Positions 6,795-7,434 of a stretch of 7,434 bases of DNA are shown in pieces (positions within the stretch are counted from its first letter, which is position 1; the number at the start of each line of letters is the position of its first letter). This stretch comes from Alphaproteobacteria bacterium (GTDB taxonomy: Bacteria; Pseudomonadota; Alphaproteobacteria; Micropepsales; Micropepsaceae). The notes under the pieces were generated by a model, which saw nothing but the letters and a program-made list of their open reading frames with translations, searched no databases and had not been told where the DNA came from. The DNA lies in NCBI GenBank assembly GCA_947373775.1, contig CANBZE010000082.1, positions 1 to 7,434 on the forward strand. The letters run 5' to 3'. The translations under genes and the position numbers were made by a program.

Positions 6795-6868
6795 AATCTT
6801 GCCTGAGGCTGCGTGAATCCGTTTGCAATGAGAGCGCCCCGCCCCTCCCGTCGATCTTAGGCAGGATT
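6795..6868. repeat. Dispersed inverted repeat before the aminotransferase gene
   Basis: AATCTTGCCTGAG (6795-6807) and CTTAGGCAGGATT (6856-6868) are reverse complements at 11 of 13 positions, separated by 48 bases. Together they occupy most of the 95-bp gap between hrpB and the aminotransferase, so they could be paired regulator half-sites. The wide spacing makes a simple terminator unlikely, and chance remains possible. Confidence 0.35.
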
Positions 6869-6873
6869 GGGCG

Positions 6874-6887
6874 GACGCGAAAGCGTC
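6874..6887. other. Short hairpin at the hrpB stop codon
   Basis: GACGC (6874-6878), GAAA (6879-6882) and GCGTC (6883-6887) form a perfect five-pair stem with a GNRA-type tetraloop on the plus strand (TTTC loop in the hrpB message). It covers two bases of the hrpB stop codon. No T-run follows in the hrpB direction, so it does not look like a classical intrinsic terminator. Confidence 0.3.
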
Positions 6888-7434
6888 ACGGCAGAAGAGG
6901 ATTTTCCGGCCAGTTATGTCTGGGATAGCGGCCGCGCATGTCGCGGCGGGCGTCGGCCCAGGCGCCACGCCAAAAGCCCGCAATATCGGCGGTCAGCGCA
7001 ATCGGCCGTCCCGCCGGCGACAACAGCGCGAGCCGCAAGGGTATCTGCCCGCCGGCAAGCTTGGGCGTTTCAGCCAACCCATAGAAATGCTGGGCGCGCG
7101 CGGCGGCGATGGGCACCGGCTGGGTGTAATCCACCGCCGCCTGTCCGCCGGGCAACGGCAGATGCGTGGGCAATTCCTTGTCGAGCCGCGCTCTAAGACT
7201 CCATTCCAACCGGTTCAACAGAATGGTGCCCAGATCCAGGCCCGCGACATCGCCAAGCCGCGTCAGCCCATGCAGATGCGGTCCCAGCCAGTCCTGAAGG
7301 CTCGCGATCAGGCTTGCGTCATCCGAGGCCGGCCAGATGTCTGCTTCCAAACCATGCATCAGCCGCAGGCGGGCCTGCAGATTGCGCGCGGTCTCTGTCC
7401 AGGGAAGGCGCGATGGATCGCTTCGCACGGCCTC
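6886..7434 (-). CDS. hrpB: ATP-dependent helicase HrpB, C-terminal part
   Basis: The frame is open to the right edge; the visible 182 residues end at TGA 6888-6886. They match the HrpB C-terminal domain, which follows the DEAH-type helicase core of this RNA helicase-like family. Supporting stretches are LPTHLPLPGGQAAVDYTQ, an A-x-AQHFYGLAETP segment, GGQIPLRLALLSPAGRPI, TADIAGFWRGAWADARRDM and the highly typical RGRYPRHNWPENPL end. The visible EAVRSDPSRLPWTETARNLQARL start fits the region just upstream of that domain. The helicase motifs lie outside the window. An in-frame GTG at 7428 is internal, not a start. The cellular role of HrpB is poorly known in most bacteria. It is separated from the aminotransferase by 95 bp in the same direction, so co-transcription is possible but the function is probably unrelated. 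Confidence 0.94.
   Translation of the reverse strand, partial: EAVRSDPSRLPWTETARNLQARLRLMHGLEADIWPASDDASLIASLQDWLGPHLHGLTRLGDVAGLDLGTILLNRLEWSLRARLDKELPTHLPLPGGQAAVDYTQPVPIAAARAQHFYGLAETPKLAGGQIPLRLALLSPAGRPIALTADIAGFWRGAWADARRDMRGRYPRHNWPENPLLP

Noticed and set aside
6874..6887. An intrinsic terminator for hrpB.
   Set aside because: The stem has only five pairs, covers part of the stop codon and is not followed by a T-run in the direction of transcription.
1..7434. Mobile element, CRISPR array, toxin-antitoxin or defence system.
   Set aside because: I found no transposase or integrase motifs, no regularly spaced repeats, no terminal repeats and no small paired genes; all the sequence is accounted for by ordinary metabolic and helicase genes with short gaps.

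Overview
The window is about 7.4 kb of GC-rich, densely packed bacterial chromosome. Long open frames occur on both strands opposite real genes, as is usual at this GC content. The short, Tat-type secretion signal on the phospholipase, the HrpB sequence and the overall gene style suggest a proteobacterium, most likely an alphaproteobacterium. This assignment is an inference from general sequence character, because no rRNA or other taxonomic marker is present. I see no tRNA, rRNA, CRISPR array, insertion sequence, phage gene or attachment site. No stretch over 300 bases lacks a gene; the longest gaps are 129 bp (2452-2580) and 95 bp (6791-6885).

Layout from left to right. (1) Positions 1-382, plus strand: the C-terminal part of a VOC (glyoxalase-fold) protein cut by the window edge. 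(2) Positions 379-2451, minus strand: a Tat-exported phosphocholine-specific phospholipase C, whose stop codon shares a TTAA with the stop of the VOC gene. (3) Positions 2452-2580: a short divergent control region with an imperfect palindrome. (4) Positions 2581-3312, plus strand: a small periplasmic substrate-binding protein of ModA-like type with no transporter partners in view, again converging by a 4-bp overlap on the next gene. (5) Positions 3309-6790, minus strand: a two-gene unit in which a class III PLP aminotransferase (5441-6790) is translationally coupled by an ATGA overlap to a 711-residue homologue of the large subunit of N,N-dimethylformamidase (3309-5444). (6) Positions 6886-7434, minus strand: the C-terminal end of the ATP-dependent helicase HrpB, cut by the right edge.

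How the genes may work together. The strongest functional link is the aminotransferase and dimethylformamidase-like pair: the second protein keeps the iron-site and catalytic residues known from dimethylformamidase and is made from the same message as an enzyme that handles amines. I infer a pathway in which an N-substituted amide is hydrolysed and the released amine is transaminated; the substrate is unknown, and the small subunit of classical dimethylformamidase is absent here. The phospholipase C would release phosphocholine outside the cytoplasm. Nothing in the sequence ties it directly to the amide/amine pair, and the substrate-binding protein is an orphan. The likeliest undescribed element is the solitary-large-subunit dimethylformamidase-like enzyme with its coupled aminotransferase.
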